NCBI GenBank assembly: GCA_002325785.1
Contig: DCSU01000003.1
Span: forward strand, 7,052-14,079
Origin: Bacteroidales bacterium UBA1458
Lineage (GTDB): Bacteria; Bacteroidota; Bacteroidia; Bacteroidales; VadinHA17
Direction: 5' to 3'
Length of the DNA stretch: 7,028 nucleotides
Made by a program: the position numbers and the translations under genes. Shown here one piece after another: positions 6,223-7,028 of the stretch; position 1 is the stretch's first letter, and each line of letters opens with the position of its first letter. The notes beneath the pieces are model-generated. The model was not told where the DNA came from. It did not search any database and saw only the letters and a list, made by a program, of their open reading frames with translations.

Positions 6223-7028
6223 CTATTTTTCAGTATAAAGACCCTCTCTTGACAGCAGGTGGTCAAGATTTGCCAGGCCGTAAACAATCACCGCAGTAAC
6301 TACTGAAGTATGCTCCTGGTATTCAGCGATGCTCTTATCATATGTATCACGCTCGGTATGCCATATCTCACCGTAATTGAAGTTGTAACCCTTGATGTCG
6401 GGCTCATCAAACCTGAGAGTCGGTACCCCGTTGATGGCAAAATGAGCGTGATCAGAACCGCCGGCAGTGGCCGGACGGGGACGAGCCGGCTCCGTACGCT
6501 TCTTCAGGGTGAAGGGGAGGTCGGGATTGATGCTGCTGAGCGGCTTGCATATCTTTTCAAAATCATCATACATAGCCTCGGGTACTGTGATTCCCATGGT
6601 GGGCGTGGGACCACCGTCGCGATTGAAGTAGTGGGATATGTTCGGGAGCTTCTCTTTGTTGTTTTCTACCCAGTGCTTCGAACCTACCAACCCGAACTCT
6701 TCAGCAGCCCAGAGGCATGCCAGGATAGTGCGGTCAGGCTTGCCGCCGGCGGCCATTATAAGGCGGGCTGCCTCCATTGTAGGACTGAGGCCTGAACCGT
6801 CGTCCACTCCTCCGGTTGCAACATCGAAGGCATCCAGATGTCCGCCCATCATCACATATTCATTCGGGTATTTCTTCCCTTTTATCACACCGATAACACT
6901 GTAGAATTTTACCGGACCCGGTTTGAAGTGGTTCCGTATGTCGAACTCCAGTAAGAAATACTGTCTCTCCCTGGCCATCTCAGCTATAATCTCATACTGA
7001 TCCTCGTCGAGCTTTATATCGCACACCG
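6223..7028 (-). CDS. M28-family zinc aminopeptidase, C-terminal catalytic part (5' truncated)
   Basis: The frame is open to the window edge and ends at 6223. A GTG near 7026 is not a credible start because M28 proteins of this kind normally have a signal peptide and a PA domain before this region. Counting from codon 7026, the metal and catalytic residues are all present: H63 and D65 in GGHLDAFD, D75 in V-D-D-G-S-G, catalytic E109 and zinc-binding E110 in W-A-A-E-E-F-G, D137 in N-R-D-G-G, and H223 in W-H-T-E-R-D-T. The S-D-H-A-H-F segment at 191-196 before G-V-P is also typical. The enzyme should use two zinc ions to remove N-terminal residues from peptides, or act as a carboxypeptidase Q-like dipeptidase, usually outside the cytoplasm. 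The signal peptide cannot be checked here. No function shared with the reductase downstream is evident. Confidence 0.94.
   Translation of the reverse strand, partial: VCDIKLDEDQYEIIAEMARERQYFLLEFDIRNHFKPGPVKFYSVIGVIKGKKYPNEYVMMGGHLDAFDVATGGVDDGSGLSPTMEAARLIMAAGGKPDRTILACLWAAEEFGLVGSKHWVENNKEKLPNISHYFNRDGGPTPTMGITVPEAMYDDFEKICKPLSSINPDLPFTLKKRTEPARPRPATAGGSDHAHFAINGVPTLRFDEPDIKGYNFNYGEIWHTERDTYDKSIAEYQEHTSVVTAVIVYGLANLDHLLSREGLYTEK

Noticed and set aside
6484..6493. Palindrome GAGCCGGCTC
   Set aside because: It is inside the peptidase coding sequence with no spacer or partner sites, and a 10-bp palindrome of this kind is expected by chance.
6310..6795. 161-codon plus-strand open frame
   Set aside because: It is antisense to the M28 peptidase with all its metal ligands in place, so it is a shadow of that gene.

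Overview
The window looks like chromosomal DNA of a Bacteroidota bacterium. The evidence is indirect: secreted proteins whose signal peptides end in A-Q or S-Q, an OmpA-type C-terminal domain, starts preceded by A-rich leaders instead of clear Shine-Dalgarno sites, and candidate promoters of the Bacteroidota type (-33 TTTG, -7 TAnnTTTG). There is no tRNA, rRNA, CRISPR array, insertion sequence or phage gene.

Layout. The left edge holds the last 71 codons of an OmpA-family peptidoglycan-binding protein (1-216, +), followed by a hairpin. A run of four plus-strand genes for exported proteins follows: a small putative lipoprotein with a lipocalin-like start (295-819); a 602-residue secreted protein with a helical N-terminal half, a carboxypeptidase-regulatory-like beta domain and a beta-rich C-terminal region (935-2743); a 582-residue secreted protein with a CsgG/LpoB-reminiscent N-terminal domain, an Ig-like domain and a C-terminal region with end motifs like those of its neighbour (2746-4494); and a 199-residue periplasmic or surface protein resembling DUF4412/LolA-like proteins (4532-5131). 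The two large genes are separated by only 2 bp (TAATAATG), so they are very probably co-translated. The right third is on the minus strand: an extended short-chain dehydrogenase/reductase (5166-6164) and the C-terminal part of an M28 zinc aminopeptidase cut by the window edge (6223-7028). The two blocks converge at about 5132-5165.

How they may work together. The plus-strand block is best read as an uncharacterised cell-envelope locus next to an OmpA-like wall anchor. Its most interesting part is the pair at 935-4494: tightly coupled and both exported, with unrelated N-terminal modules, an Ig-like or carboxypeptidase-regulatory-like beta domain in the middle, and C-terminal regions that open with G-[FY]-x-G-T-I and close with WNLK. 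No function can be named with confidence. The minus-strand genes look like ordinary metabolic and peptidase genes, but the reductase gene has a well-matched Bacteroidota promoter whose -7 end, leader and start codon are spanned by an 8-bp-arm inverted repeat, which suggests a repressor site or start-codon hairpin.
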